Shown one piece after another: positions 41,944 to 50,810 of a stretch of 64,000 bases of DNA. This DNA is from Porphyromonas circumdentaria (GTDB taxonomy: Bacteria; Bacteroidota; Bacteroidia; Bacteroidales; Porphyromonadaceae): assembly GCF_900167105.1 (NCBI RefSeq), contig NZ_FUXE01000001.1, positions 116,203 to 180,202 on the forward strand, written 5' to 3'. The notes under the pieces are model-generated. The model saw nothing but the letters and a program-made list of their open reading frames with translations. It was not told the DNA's origin and made no database searches. A program made the translations under genes and the position numbers. Within the stretch, counting starts at the first letter, position 1, and each line of letters begins with the position of its first letter.

Positions 41944-43506
41944 TTACTCTTTAATCAAAACAGTGCTTTTCTCTCCTTTTACACCAATTAAATATGCTCC
42001 AGATGCCAGAGGAGTAAGGTCGATAGTACCATTGCCCAACAAGTCTGTTTGAGAAGAGAGTAGTAACTCCCCTTGCATACTCATAACTCTAAGTTCCTTT
42101 GATGGAGTAGCTCCCTCTATTTTTACAATTCCTTTGGTGGGATTGGGGTGTACTTTTAGACTGTTCTGTTCCACTTTTTCTACGGCAACATCGTTCGTAA
42201 TGCGAACACAAAATATATCTTGTAAATCGAGCGAATTATCGGGGTGAGCCGTGATATATTTACAAGCAATCAAGTTACCTTCTCCATTGATGATAGGAGA
42301 CTTCATGTATTTAGTGTTTTCAGGCAGAAATGCCATTATATCGACATTGTATTTCTCTTTGATCCAATCTGGCATTTTGTACACTTTATCGGGTTGAGAG
42401 ACATCTATAATATAGATGTGAATATTGTCTGTACATATCATATTGCCTTTATTGGTAACTCCTAAGGGAGCGTAGCCCTTTAGTGCGGGAAAGTGGGTGA
42501 AAGTTTTATCTTTAATATTGTACAGAGTTGGGTGATATTCCTGTTTTTTTTGAACCTCCATACTTCCTTCTTCGTAACTATATGTATTCTTCATCCAAGC
42601 CGAGGCTATATATTTCCCGTTTTCACTCATGAGTATAGGAAGAGTTAGCACTTCGTTTCCTGTTAGCCAGTTCGTTTTCATCATGTAATCCCATTTAGCA
42701 AATGCCTTATTGTAGGATTCGATTTGCTGGAAGTACTCTTGAGAACCAGGCTTAGCTGTAACCATTTTTTTGAAATCGGGCTCCAACGCTTTTAGCTCTT
42801 GGTATTTGCTCATGTCACAGAAGACAGAGAGAAATGGCAGACTATATTCCCAGCTTCCATCCTCTTGACGTTCGTACAAGATCTGCATCATATATTTCCC
42901 CGTTTGGTTGATTATTAAACCTACTATGGTTTTACCATCTTCAGACATTTGACGAGGGGAGACGAATTGAGGAGCTCCTTCATTCAAAAAATCTTTTGGG
43001 GGTACGGGAAGGGCGGTGTGTTTCCATTCGTTCTCCCCTACACGTTCCCAAAGAGAGGGAACTACTTCATAGGGTTTGCCTCCATCGGGTTTAATGGCTA
43101 CTTGCCCTAATATTCTGCTACCATCAGAGTTTATTATGTAAACCGCAGAGGCATCGCCAAAAGGAGCCGAGGGGGTGGGAAGTAAGGTCCAATTTCCATT
43201 TTTATAGGTAGCAGGGTGCCCATCATCTGTTTTGCCTACTACAGTGCCATCATCGCTTACATCGAAGAAAACGAGCTGTGACGTTCCAGATTGACACGCT
43301 TGGGTGTGTAGTTTTTTAGTCTCGGTATCATAGAAATAGGCCTCTTCATACTGTCTTGTTCCAGAAATGAATCTCCCATTGGGGGATATCCCTTGAGGCG
43401 ACCAGGGTATGCCTACACGGAGGACTTCTACTTTAGACGATTGTGCTTGTAAACAGAGGGTAAATACTGTTAGCAGGCTTAAGGATAATAACTTTGCTGG
43501 TCTCAT
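41944..43506 (-). CDS. Secreted protein with type IX secretion C-terminal sorting domain
   Basis: 520 residues from ATG 43506. The frame opens at 43584, but the promoter at 43556-43585 shows that start is wrong. The signal peptide LLSLSLLTVFTLCLQAQ is followed by a beta-propeller-like body with repeated 'G..ISENGK.I.G' segments (residues 50-400), as in HAF-repeat proteins. The C-terminus, from about VHPNPTKGIVKIEGATPS to the end, is a type A sorting domain for the type IX system, which exports and anchors proteins on the surface of Porphyromonas-like bacteria. The specific function is unknown. Confidence 0.85.
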   Translation of the reverse strand: MRPAKLLSLSLLTVFTLCLQAQSSKVEVLRVGIPWSPQGISPNGRFISGTRQYEEAYFYDTETKKLHTQACQSGTSQLVFFDVSDDGTVVGKTDDGHPATYKNGNWTLLPTPSAPFGDASAVYIINSDGSRILGQVAIKPDGGKPYEVVPSLWERVGENEWKHTALPVPPKDFLNEGAPQFVSPRQMSEDGKTIVGLIINQTGKYMMQILYERQEDGSWEYSLPFLSVFCDMSKYQELKALEPDFKKMVTAKPGSQEYFQQIESYNKAFAKWDYMMKTNWLTGNEVLTLPILMSENGKYIASAWMKNTYSYEEGSMEVQKKQEYHPTLYNIKDKTFTHFPALKGYAPLGVTNKGNMICTDNIHIYIIDVSQPDKVYKMPDWIKEKYNVDIMAFLPENTKYMKSPIINGEGNLIACKYITAHPDNSLDLQDIFCVRITNDVAVEKVEQNSLKVHPNPTKGIVKIEGATPSKELRVMSMQGELLLSSQTDLLGNGTIDLTPLASGAYLIGVKGEKSTVLIKE

Positions 43507-43555
43507 AACTAAAATAATTTTTGAATTAATCCTGGTGTTGCAAAAACTCTCTACA

Positions 43556-43585
43556 CAAAGATAGGGATATTTGTAAAAATCCAAA
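43556..43585 (-). promoter_or_regulatory. Promoter of the T9SS protein gene
   Basis: On the - strand TTTG (complement of 43582-43585), 18 bp, TATCTTTG (complement of 43556-43563). The start is expected near 43549, about 43 bp before the ATG at 43506. Confidence 0.7.
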
Positions 43586-43623
43586 TAATGTATGGAGTAT
43601 TATGACTTTATTGGGGTAGAAAA

Positions 43624-43657
43624 AGGCTTTTAGTTCTCAAAATGGAGCTAAAAGCCT
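43624..43657 (-). terminator. Terminator of the sirtuin gene
   Basis: AGGCTTTTAG (43624-43633) and CTAAAAGCCT (43648-43657) pair perfectly. On the - strand TTTTTC follows, downstream of the sirtuin stop at 43764. Confidence 0.75.
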
Positions 43658-43763
43658 CAATTATTATTTTGGATTACCGTTGGATTATAGCGTGTTCTTC
43701 GGCAAAGTAAGCTCCCCTTATAATATGTTTGCCGAGGAAACATTGCGCTGCTACGCTTTACTC

Positions 43764-44459
43764 TTATTGGAGTAGGCGAAGTTTTTCTTCTAAAATTTTA
43801 ATTCCTTCTGTTGCTACTGTAGGAATGAACTCTATATTCAGCCCATGTGGGCACTGAACAGGTTTAGGATCAATAATGAATATGGGGATTTGTCGGGGAG
43901 TGTACCGTAGCAGGCTGGCAGCAGGATATACATTGAGAGAGGTACCTATGACGATAAAGATATCTGCTTTTTCAGCCAGTTCTATGGCGGGTTCCATCAT
44001 AGGGACAGCCTCTCCGAACCAAACAATAAAAGGACGCAACTGATGCCCATCGGGGGCAAGGTCGCCCACGCTAATTGCCAACTTTTCAGGGTCAACGGGA
44101 TAAGTCTTCTGGGTATTAGCTACGGAGCAATTCTTCATGAGTTCTCCGTGCAGGTGTAGTACCCGACTACTGCCAGCCTGCTCGTGAAGATTGTCTACAT
44201 TCTGAGTGATGATGTCAACGTGCCAATCCTTTTCTAAACGAGCTAAGGTTTTATGGGCTTCGTTGGGAGAGCATTTTAGCAATTCTCTACGGCGCATGGT
44301 GTAGAAATCTAATACCAGTTGAGGGTTTTCTCTAAACCCTTCGATAGAGGCTACCTGTTGAACGGGATATTTTTCCCACAATCCATCACTATCTCTAAAG
44401 GTGGAGATGCCACTTTCTGCACTAATACCAGCCCCTGTAAGTACTACAATTCTTTTCAT
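43764..44459 (-). CDS. cobB: NAD-dependent sirtuin deacylase (CobB/SIR2 family)
   Basis: 231 residues with the standard sirtuin motifs: LTGAGISAESGISTFR near residues 6-22, TQNVDNLHEQAG near 90 and LHLHGE near 107 (catalytic His), then GDLAPDGHQLRPFIVWFGEA near 140. The zinc-binding CxxC pairs normal in sirtuins are absent; the segment after LHGE reads MKNCSVANTQKTYPVD. Many Bacteroidota sirtuins have this zinc-less form. It removes acyl groups from lysines using NAD+. It is unrelated to the SIR2 defence gene at 9425. Confidence 0.92.
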   Translation of the reverse strand: MKRIVVLTGAGISAESGISTFRDSDGLWEKYPVQQVASIEGFRENPQLVLDFYTMRRRELLKCSPNEAHKTLARLEKDWHVDIITQNVDNLHEQAGSSRVLHLHGELMKNCSVANTQKTYPVDPEKLAISVGDLAPDGHQLRPFIVWFGEAVPMMEPAIELAEKADIFIVIGTSLNVYPAASLLRYTPRQIPIFIIDPKPVQCPHGLNIEFIPTVATEGIKILEEKLRLLQ

Positions 44460-44994
44460 TACTATAGTTGTTTTTATGTTGTTAAACCTAAAATAGATGA
44501 GGGTGTTAAGAGTCCCGAAGATTTGTCCCGTGTACAGGAAAACTTTTCTCTCGATCTCTCTGCATATTTCTTTCGATAGAGATTGCTAAATGTAATTTCT
44601 TTTTGTCTTCATTGATATTTATAGTCTCTTCTCCCCTATTCTTTAAATTAAAAAGGAAAGTGCCAACTTGTTGTAGCCTCTCAACTGATGCAGAAAAGAA
44701 AATAGTGCAGAGGACTTATCTATGGCAAAAATAGGAAGAGTTTTTTACTCAGGCTAAAGTTCTTTTTTCTTTGATCCTTGATGCAAGTTCTTCCAGTACA
44801 GACTGACAAAACTCGTAGAGGTGGCGAAAAAACTCTTTACCCAATAGTGCAGAGAAAGAGAGGAAAAGGAAGAGAATACAAATCAGAGATAGTAGGAGTA
44901 TTATAAGAAGAACTTTTTAGGGTTTTCTGAAAAATCAATAAGACTTTGGCTAAAAGTGATTTACTCCTATCTATAAAGTTGTTAGCTAATGAGG

Positions 44995-45090
44995 AATTCT
45001 TTATTTGCAGATTGCGAATATATATATTCAACTTAAATATATGTATATGCAACCTGAAAATATATATATGCAATCTGCAAATAGAGAATT
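44995..45090. repeat. AT-rich element with terminal inverted repeats (copy 2)
   Basis: 96 bp with 21-bp ends (44995-45015 and 45070-45090) complementary at 20 of 21 positions. Inside are three 21-22 bp near-palindromic units, for example TTGCGAATATATATATTCAA beginning at 45012. The whole inverted sequence aligns with the element at 28482. It lies in the 712-bp gap between the sirtuin and queH, where I see no gene; the small frames across it are translations of the repeat. It is most likely a MITE-like or palindromic repeat. Confidence 0.72.
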
Positions 45091-45172
45091 TCTCAGGTCG
45101 AAAACTGTTTTTGTCGGGGTGCTTTTGATTTTTCTCTTAGAAGCATTGAGACTATATACGTTCTTTGATGTA

Positions 45173-45772
45173 TTATTGCTGCCTCTTTTTTCGCTCTCCA
45201 CTCTCTTGGCTAAAAACACAACCACAATAGGTCTGGTTATAGAAACCCTCCTGTAAAATGATTTGTTGACGTAATTCTTGTAGTCCATCTTTACGCCAAT
45301 TGCGGTGCCAGAAGCAAGTTCCCTCGAATGTAGACTCGGCTTTACGACCAGCTGCTTCTATCTGAGTAAGAGATTTCCAACGTGAGGAGGCCAATGTGGT
45401 TGCAAAATAACGTACGCCCATGGCCTGTGCAAAGGCTGCTGTCTTCATGAGTCTGAGCTCAAAGCATCGGGCACAACGCTCTCCTCGCTCAGGAGCTTCT
45501 TCGTATCCCTTAATATGCTCAAACCACTGTTCTGCGTCGTAATCTCCGTCGAAAAAGGGGATATCATTGCTTTGAGCGTAACGTACAATCTCTGCCTTTC
45601 TGCGATTGTACTCTTCTATGGGATGTATGTTGGGATTGTAGAAGAAGACGATAACCCTTACCCCTCTGCTTTGTAGGGCTTTGATTATAGCCGAAGAGCA
45701 GGGGGCACAGCAGGTGTGTAGTACTACTTGCTGAGCACCTTCGGGAATCTCTATTTTACTAAAGTCGTACAT
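45173..45772 (-). CDS. queH: Epoxyqueuosine reductase QueH
   Basis: 199 residues. The iron-sulphur cysteines of the QueH (DUF208) family are present: LHTCCAPCSSA near residue 20, RCARCFELRL near 80 and TYCGCVFS near the C-terminus. It catalyses the last step of queuosine synthesis, reducing epoxyqueuosine in tRNA, and is the non-homologous alternative to cobalamin-dependent QueG. A -7 box TATCTTTG (complement of 45795-45802) lies 23 bp before the start codon. Confidence 0.94.
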   Translation of the reverse strand: MYDFSKIEIPEGAQQVVLHTCCAPCSSAIIKALQSRGVRVIVFFYNPNIHPIEEYNRRKAEIVRYAQSNDIPFFDGDYDAEQWFEHIKGYEEAPERGERCARCFELRLMKTAAFAQAMGVRYFATTLASSRWKSLTQIEAAGRKAESTFEGTCFWHRNWRKDGLQELRQQIILQEGFYNQTYCGCVFSQESGERKKRQQ

Positions 45773-45976
45773 CAGTAGGAAGTATTTACTACTACAAAGA
45801 TATATCCCTCTCTCTTGTTTATTGTAATTTAGTTCTGTCGGTGAAGCTTATTAGAAGCCTCTAAAATGGATTGTTGGGGTGCAATGTGGGAACGAACGGA
45901 ATGTGAGGGTTTGTCTGTATAGTTTTTATCTATTGATGTATTGTGATAATAGTTTCTTTTCTTCTTTTTTTAGCCC

Positions 45977-45984
45977 TACCTTTG
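45977..45984 (+). promoter_or_regulatory. -7 box of the dps gene
   Basis: TACCTTTG matches TAnnTTTG and lies 32 bp before the ATG at 46017. It implies the in-frame opening at 45879 is not the start. Confidence 0.65.
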
Positions 45985-46016
45985 CTAGCGTAAAACAATT
46001 AAACAAAGAAAAGATT

Positions 46017-46496
46017 ATGAAGAATAGTATTTTTTCCATCACAGGTTTGAACTCAAAAGATTTGAAGGAAGTTGTTGCAGGTTTAGAAGCTCTTTTGGCT
46101 TCTTATCAGGTTTATTACAATAACCTTCGTGGCTATCACTGGCATGTGCGTGGTCCTCTTTTCTATCAGTTGCACGAGCAATTTGAAAAGTGGTACGATG
46201 CAACTGCAGAGAAAATTGATGAAATTGCAGAGCGTCTGTTACAATTGGAGGCAACTCCAGAGAATAGAATGAGTGTACTCATCGGTCAAAGCAAAATCAA
46301 GGAAACGACACAAATGACAGATGCTTCTCAAATTTTGCCCGAGATATTGGAAAACTACAAAGTTTTAATGGCTCTCGAAAGAGAAACCTTAAACGCAGCA
46401 GCTGAAGCGGGTGATGAAGTAACAGTAGGGCTCATGGGGGATTTCTTGGCGGAGCAAGAGAAAGAAATCTGGATGCTTACAGCTTATTTGGACTAA
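46017..46496 (+). CDS. dps: Dps-family ferritin-like DNA protection protein
   Basis: 159 residues from ATG 46017. The ferritin-like four-helix bundle has the Dps ferroxidase signature YHWHVRGPLFYQLHEQFEKWYD (His, Asp and Glu ligands) near residues 38-60, then EIAERLLQL. Dps stores iron and protects DNA from peroxide damage. It is a single gene flanked by its promoter and a terminator, complementing AhpCF as an oxidative stress defence. Confidence 0.95.
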   Translation: MKNSIFSITGLNSKDLKEVVAGLEALLASYQVYYNNLRGYHWHVRGPLFYQLHEQFEKWYDATAEKIDEIAERLLQLEATPENRMSVLIGQSKIKETTQMTDASQILPEILENYKVLMALERETLNAAAEAGDEVTVGLMGDFLAEQEKEIWMLTAYLD

Positions 46497-46555
46497 GAAG
46501 TAGTAGGAATTTCAAAATAGCTCTCTCGTCGGCTTGGCTTGAGAGCTCCGAAACT

Positions 46556-46602
46556 AAAAAAACCTCGTGCGCTCTACATCGAGTCGTGCGGGGTTTTTCG
46601 CT
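46556..46602 (+). terminator. Terminator of dps
   Basis: AAAAAACCTCGTGCG pairs with CGTGCGGGGTTTTT using G-T wobbles, with a T-run. It is 60 bp after the dps stop. Confidence 0.75.
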
Positions 46603-46765
46603 TTTTAGGCATGTTTTGATTGCTATTTTTATGGGAAGATAGAATACTACTAACAGATTTGTTTGTATATTTGCGATGGCTCTTAGTCAGTGTTACTACT
46701 GTTTGATTAAGAAAATAGCCTTATTGGAAAAGAAGTTTTTATTACGTGTAACAATAAGTACAGTT

Positions 46766-47158
46766 ATGAAAAAAGCAACATTATTAGCCCTTTTTACTTT
46801 CCTTTTTACATTGGGAGTGTGGGCACAGAATGAGAAGAAAGAAACTGGTGCCGTAATCAGTGCAGAGATTGTTGAGTATGATTTTGGATCTATAAAGGAG
46901 GCTAACGGGCCTGTTTCCTATACCTTCAAGATAAAGAATGTGGGCAAAGCTCCTCTTGTAATCACTCGTATCAATGCATCTTGCGGTTGTACAACCCCTG
47001 AATTTTCTACAGAACCTGTCGCTCCAGGTAAGGAAACACCCGTAAAGGTTACGTACAATCCCGCAGGTCGTCCAGGACAGTTTGTTAAAACAATTGCTGT
47101 GTATAGTAACGGAAAAGATGGTGCTTTTACTCTTCGTATTAAAGGTGTAGTAGAGTAA
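46766..47158 (+). CDS. DUF1573 secreted protein, short form
   Basis: 130 residues from ATG 46766. Signal peptide LLALFTFLFTLGVWAQ, then one DUF1573 Ig-like domain: YDFGSIKEANGPVSYTFKIKNVGKAPLVI and NASCGCTTPEFSTEPVAPG, with the conserved SCGCTTP. Its periplasmic or surface role is unknown. A -7-like TATATTTG (46666-46673) lies upstream. The paralogue at 47295 shares the same domain, so this is a tandem pair. Confidence 0.88.
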   Translation: MKKATLLALFTFLFTLGVWAQNEKKETGAVISAEIVEYDFGSIKEANGPVSYTFKIKNVGKAPLVITRINASCGCTTPEFSTEPVAPGKETPVKVTYNPAGRPGQFVKTIAVYSNGKDGAFTLRIKGVVE

Positions 47159-47180
47159 TAAGTGTATCTAATACATACGG

Positions 47181-47243
47181 GAAGAACTTCTTAATACAGG
47201 TCTCTTTAGGGGAATGGTATTGGAGGTTCTTCTCTGTTTTTAT
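47181..47243 (+). terminator. Terminator between the DUF1573 genes
   Basis: GAAGAACTTC near 47181 pairs with GAGGTTCTTC near 47223 with small internal loops, followed by TTTTT. Confidence 0.5.
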
Positions 47244-47294
47244 TGAGTTGGATTTCTTTTTATAGTTGTACGGTAGCTAAAGTTTAGCTTGGTA

Positions 47295-48398
47295 ATGGTA
47301 AAAAGTAGAGTTCTATACATTGTTGGCTTGTTTCTTCTTTGGGGGCAAGTGACCTCTTTGTATGCACAGAAGGAAGCCCCTCTATTGGTGCTAACAGACT
47401 CTGTGTATAATTTTGGTAATATTGCAGAAGAGAGGGGGATGGTTACTGCTACGTTCTCGTTTACCAATCAGGGCACTCTCCCTTTGGTTATTACACAAGT
47501 AACTACCGATTGCGGTTGTACCACCTCTTCCTATACACAAGAGGCAGTTGCCCCAGGGAAACAGGGGAGTGTACAAGTCGTTTACAATCCTGTTGGAAGG
47601 CCTGGACCTTTTGTGCGCACCGTACGTATTTATTCAAATGCCAATAGAGTTGCAAAAGCGGTTGTAAAAGGTATTGTTACCCAACTGGGGCGAGGAAGCT
47701 CTAAGAAGTATTCCCACTCGATAGGTGAGCTTAAGCTGAGCAGTGAAGAGATCTTTTTCTCCGTTACAACGGAGAGGAATCAAACTCCTATCCGCTTGCA
47801 ACTGTTGAATACTGCTCCTGAAAATTTAAGAGTAAAAGTGGTAAAGGCTCCTTCTTTTTTGAGTTTTGATAAAAAAGAATTCGTACTCTCCTCAAAAGAG
47901 CCCGAAGAATTGGAGATAACCCCCAAGATGCCCGAGACGAAGCGCCCTAATATCTATCGGGGTGATATCGTTATAGAAGTATTGGATCAGAATAATGTGG
48001 AGAGTAAGGGAAGCGTACGCGTTACAATGCCTTTTTTACAACGCTCTTCATTGCCTACAGAAAAGTCTCCAAAGTTAGAGTTGAACACCTATCACGATTT
48101 GGGCGTAATAGAGCCAGGTGCTTCTTTTAAAGGTTTTGTGGAGCTGGATAACGTGGGAGAGGGAGACTTATTGGTCTATGGAGTTATCTCGGGAGACGAT
48201 GCCCTTAAAATCAACTCATTTGACTCTAAAATAAAAGCCTCTAAAAAGGGCCGCATAAACTATACTATAGATACCCAAAAGATGGGTGGGGGGAGAGAGT
48301 TTGCTACTAATGTATCTTTATTGGTAAACGATCCGTCTGCTCCTCTACGAAAGGTAAGGGTGCAAATAAGAACCTTGAATACAAAAAAGAATAAGTAG
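47295..48398 (+). CDS. DUF1573 secreted protein, long form
   Basis: 367 residues from ATG 47295. Signal peptide VGLFLLWGQVTSLYAQ; DUF1573 domain with YNFGNIAEERGMVTATFSF and TDCGCTTSSYTQEAVAPG at about 30-125; then two further Ig-like segments (about 145-250 and 255-365, the latter with HDLGVIEPGASFKGFVEL). It probably arose from the same ancestor as the short form upstream. It may belong to the surface or periplasmic Ig-like repertoire of Bacteroidota; no enzyme motif is seen. Confidence 0.87.
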   Translation: MVKSRVLYIVGLFLLWGQVTSLYAQKEAPLLVLTDSVYNFGNIAEERGMVTATFSFTNQGTLPLVITQVTTDCGCTTSSYTQEAVAPGKQGSVQVVYNPVGRPGPFVRTVRIYSNANRVAKAVVKGIVTQLGRGSSKKYSHSIGELKLSSEEIFFSVTTERNQTPIRLQLLNTAPENLRVKVVKAPSFLSFDKKEFVLSSKEPEELEITPKMPETKRPNIYRGDIVIEVLDQNNVESKGSVRVTMPFLQRSSLPTEKSPKLELNTYHDLGVIEPGASFKGFVELDNVGEGDLLVYGVISGDDALKINSFDSKIKASKKGRINYTIDTQKMGGGREFATNVSLLVNDPSAPLRKVRVQIRTLNTKKNK

Positions 48399-48421
48399 TA
48401 ATCTTTGTTGCATATTTGTTT

Positions 48422-48766
48422 ATGAATAACAATCCAAATAATGAACCTTTTGAGTACGATGATACCGAGGCTGTCTCTTTTATCCGTACGAAAATCAGCG
48501 AACCTCTTGCTAAAAAACTCTCAGATGATGAGATTTACTATTTCTTGGATCTTATAACAGAGTACTACGAAAGCAGAGGTGTGTTTGAAGAGTTTGAGGA
48601 AGAGTCTGATGAAAGTTTTGTTTCTATCGATTTAAACGATATAGCAGATTTTATAATCAAAAATGCTGCTCGAGACCAAATAGGAGAATATACCGAACAA
48701 GAAGTCTTGGAGGTGGTAGAGGCCGAAATGGAGTTTTGCGGTTTCAACGAGGTAGAGGAGGAGTAA
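48422..48766 (+). CDS. Small acidic protein of unknown function
   Basis: 114 residues from ATG 48422, very acidic (many E and D, ending EVEEE). Helical segments such as EPLAKKLSDDEIYYFLDLITEYYE are visible. No known domain is recognised, though similar short acidic proteins precede trmB in Bacteroidota. It lies 24 bp after the DUF1573 gene and 32 bp before trmB, suggesting co-transcription. Confidence 0.7.
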   Translation: MNNNPNNEPFEYDDTEAVSFIRTKISEPLAKKLSDDEIYYFLDLITEYYESRGVFEEFEEESDESFVSIDLNDIADFIIKNAARDQIGEYTEQEVLEVVEAEMEFCGFNEVEEE

Positions 48767-48798
48767 AAAGATATCAGTTTGCTTCATAATAGACCTCT

Positions 48799-49578
48799 AT
48801 GGGACAGAATAAACTCAAGAAATTTGCCGATATCGACACCTATAAATGCGTATTGCAGTATCCCTACGCCCGTTTAGAGGCGGAGGGGTTTCCCTATCGA
48901 GGCTCTTGGAGGGAGAACTTCTTTCATTCCCTAAAGCCTATTGTCGTGGAGCTTGGTTGTGGAAGAGGGGAGTATACAGTAGAGTTGGCTCGAGAGGATA
49001 AGGAAAGACTCTATATTGGTATTGACCGTAAGGGGGCGCGAATTTGGGGTGGAGCTACGATTGCAGAGAGAGAAGGGTATACGAATGTGGCTTTTCTGAG
49101 AACCGATATAAACTTACTGGAACGCTTTTTTGCTCCAGGAGAAGTCGACGAACTTTGGATTACGTTCCCCGACCCGCAAATGAACAAAACGAGAGCTCGT
49201 TTGGTATCTTCTATGGCTTTTTCCCTTTACAAGAAGATATTACGCTCTAATGGTCGTATTCACCTCAAAACAGATAGCCCCTTTTTGTATGCTTATGCAA
49301 AGAGTTTGTTGCAGGTCAATGAGATCCCTGTAATACTTGACACTGCCGATCTCTATGGAGACGGAGGGGAGGTTCTAAAGCAGATACCTGACATACAGAC
49401 GCAGTTTGAGCGTCAATGGCTCAGCCGGGGTAAGAGTATCAAATATTTATCTTGGTACCTGCCTACAGATAGACTTTCTCCTTTTATAGAACCAGCGGAA
49501 GAGCCCGATCATGATGACTATCACAGTGCTCCAAGGGGGTATCAGCCCACGAAAGGGGGAGTGATACCAAACTCTTGA
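48799..49578 (+). CDS. trmB: tRNA (guanine-N7)-methyltransferase TrmB
   Basis: 259 residues. The SAM-binding motif VELGCGRGEYTVELA is near residues 50-65. LWITFPDPQMNKTRARLVSS near 112-132 is the TrmB signature, with the P-D-P catalytic loop. HLKTDSPFLYAYA near 152-164 is also conserved. It methylates G46 of tRNA. The C-terminus is longer than usual, with a polar tail rich in D, H and P. Confidence 0.94.
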   Translation: MGQNKLKKFADIDTYKCVLQYPYARLEAEGFPYRGSWRENFFHSLKPIVVELGCGRGEYTVELAREDKERLYIGIDRKGARIWGGATIAEREGYTNVAFLRTDINLLERFFAPGEVDELWITFPDPQMNKTRARLVSSMAFSLYKKILRSNGRIHLKTDSPFLYAYAKSLLQVNEIPVILDTADLYGDGGEVLKQIPDIQTQFERQWLSRGKSIKYLSWYLPTDRLSPFIEPAEEPDHDDYHSAPRGYQPTKGGVIPNS

Positions 49579-49642
49579 GAGGGGGATAAAAATACCTCTT
49601 TTGCCGTTTGTTTATTAAAACCGAATTGTTGTTTGAAAAGTT

Positions 49643-50755
49643 ATGACACATTTATATCCTTCTTTGCTATTGGATGCCCTCAAGCATGTGCGTTACCCTG
49701 GTACGGGAGAAGACATTGTCTCCTCGGGTATGGTGCAGGATGATATACGAATAGAGGGAATGAAAGTTTCATTTTCGATTCGTTTCCCGAAAGCGAACGA
49801 TCCTTTCTCTAAATCCCTTATTAAGGCTGCCGAACAGGCTATCCTTACTTATGCTTCTCCCGAGGCAGAGATAAAAGGGAACATAACAGCTCTTTTCGAA
49901 GCTCCCAAACCAGAGGTTAAGGAAAATCCTTTGGAAGATGTTCGTAATATTATAGCAGTTTTCTCTGGAAAAGGAGGGGTGGGAAAAAGCACTCTTACAG
50001 CCAATTTGGCTGTCTCTTTAGCAAGAAAAGGCTATAAGGTGGGCTTGCTGGATGCCGATATCTATGGTCCCTCCATGCCCAAAATGTTTGGCTGTGAAGA
50101 GGCTCGCCCCATAGCCGAACAGACTCCAGAGGGAGATAAAATTGTCCCTGTAGAGGTGATGCATGGTATAAAGCTACTTTCTATTGGGTTCTTTGTAGAT
50201 GCCGATAAAGCTCTAGTATGGCGTGGAGTGATGGCTTCAAATGCTTTAGGACAGCTCATCAAAGATGCCCTTTGGAGAGAGTTGGATTATCTCTTAATTG
50301 ATATGCCTCCTGGTACTAGCGACATTCACTTGACCCTGGTACAGACAGTGGGTATAACGGGGGCTATTGTAGTAACCACCCCTCAGGAGATAGCCTTGAT
50401 AGATGCTCGCAAGGGAGTTGATATGTTTACAGCGGACAAAGTCTCTGTACCTATATTAGGTATTGTCGAGAATATGTCTTGGTTTACTCCAGCAGAGTTG
50501 CCAGAAAATAAATATTACATTTTTGGTAATGGAGGTGGAAAGCGTCTTGCCGAGGAACTTAATGTGCCCCTCTTGGCACAAATACCTCTTGTACAAGGAG
50601 TGTGTGAAGGGGGCGATACTGGAGTCCCTGTCGCTGCCAGAGAGGAGTCGCTTTTAGCTTCTTACTTTGCGGGTTTAGCAGATAGAGTGATAGAGCAAGT
50701 AGCTTTACGCAATGAGAGTGAACCTCCCACGCAAAAAGTAGAGATTACTACTTGA
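49643..50755 (+). CDS. apbC: Mrp/NBP35-type P-loop iron-sulphur carrier ATPase
   Basis: 370 residues. The N-terminal MIP18/DUF59 domain is about 1-90. The deviant Walker A FSGKGGVGKSTLTANLA is near 109-125, LLDADIYGPSMPKMFG near 135-150 and LIDMPPGTSDIHLT near 220. It assembles or delivers iron-sulphur clusters. The CxxC cluster ligands found in E. coli Mrp are missing; the segment reads ENMSWFTPAELPENKYY. This is normal for Bacteroidota forms. Confidence 0.92.
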   Translation: MTHLYPSLLLDALKHVRYPGTGEDIVSSGMVQDDIRIEGMKVSFSIRFPKANDPFSKSLIKAAEQAILTYASPEAEIKGNITALFEAPKPEVKENPLEDVRNIIAVFSGKGGVGKSTLTANLAVSLARKGYKVGLLDADIYGPSMPKMFGCEEARPIAEQTPEGDKIVPVEVMHGIKLLSIGFFVDADKALVWRGVMASNALGQLIKDALWRELDYLLIDMPPGTSDIHLTLVQTVGITGAIVVTTPQEIALIDARKGVDMFTADKVSVPILGIVENMSWFTPAELPENKYYIFGNGGGKRLAEELNVPLLAQIPLVQGVCEGGDTGVPVAAREESLLASYFAGLADRVIEQVALRNESEPPTQKVEITT

Positions 50756-50810
50756 CGTTTCTTTAAGTAAGAATTGTTGGAGAGGGAATAGATAGATAAT
50801 TATAGAAAGA

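Noticed and set aside
44995..45090. CRISPR array
   Set aside because: Units are directly adjacent, AT-only and palindromic, without unique spacers, and no cas genes are present.
44837..45288. Several short frames rich in I, Y and N
   Set aside because: They are translations of the AT-rich inverted repeat and its flanks.
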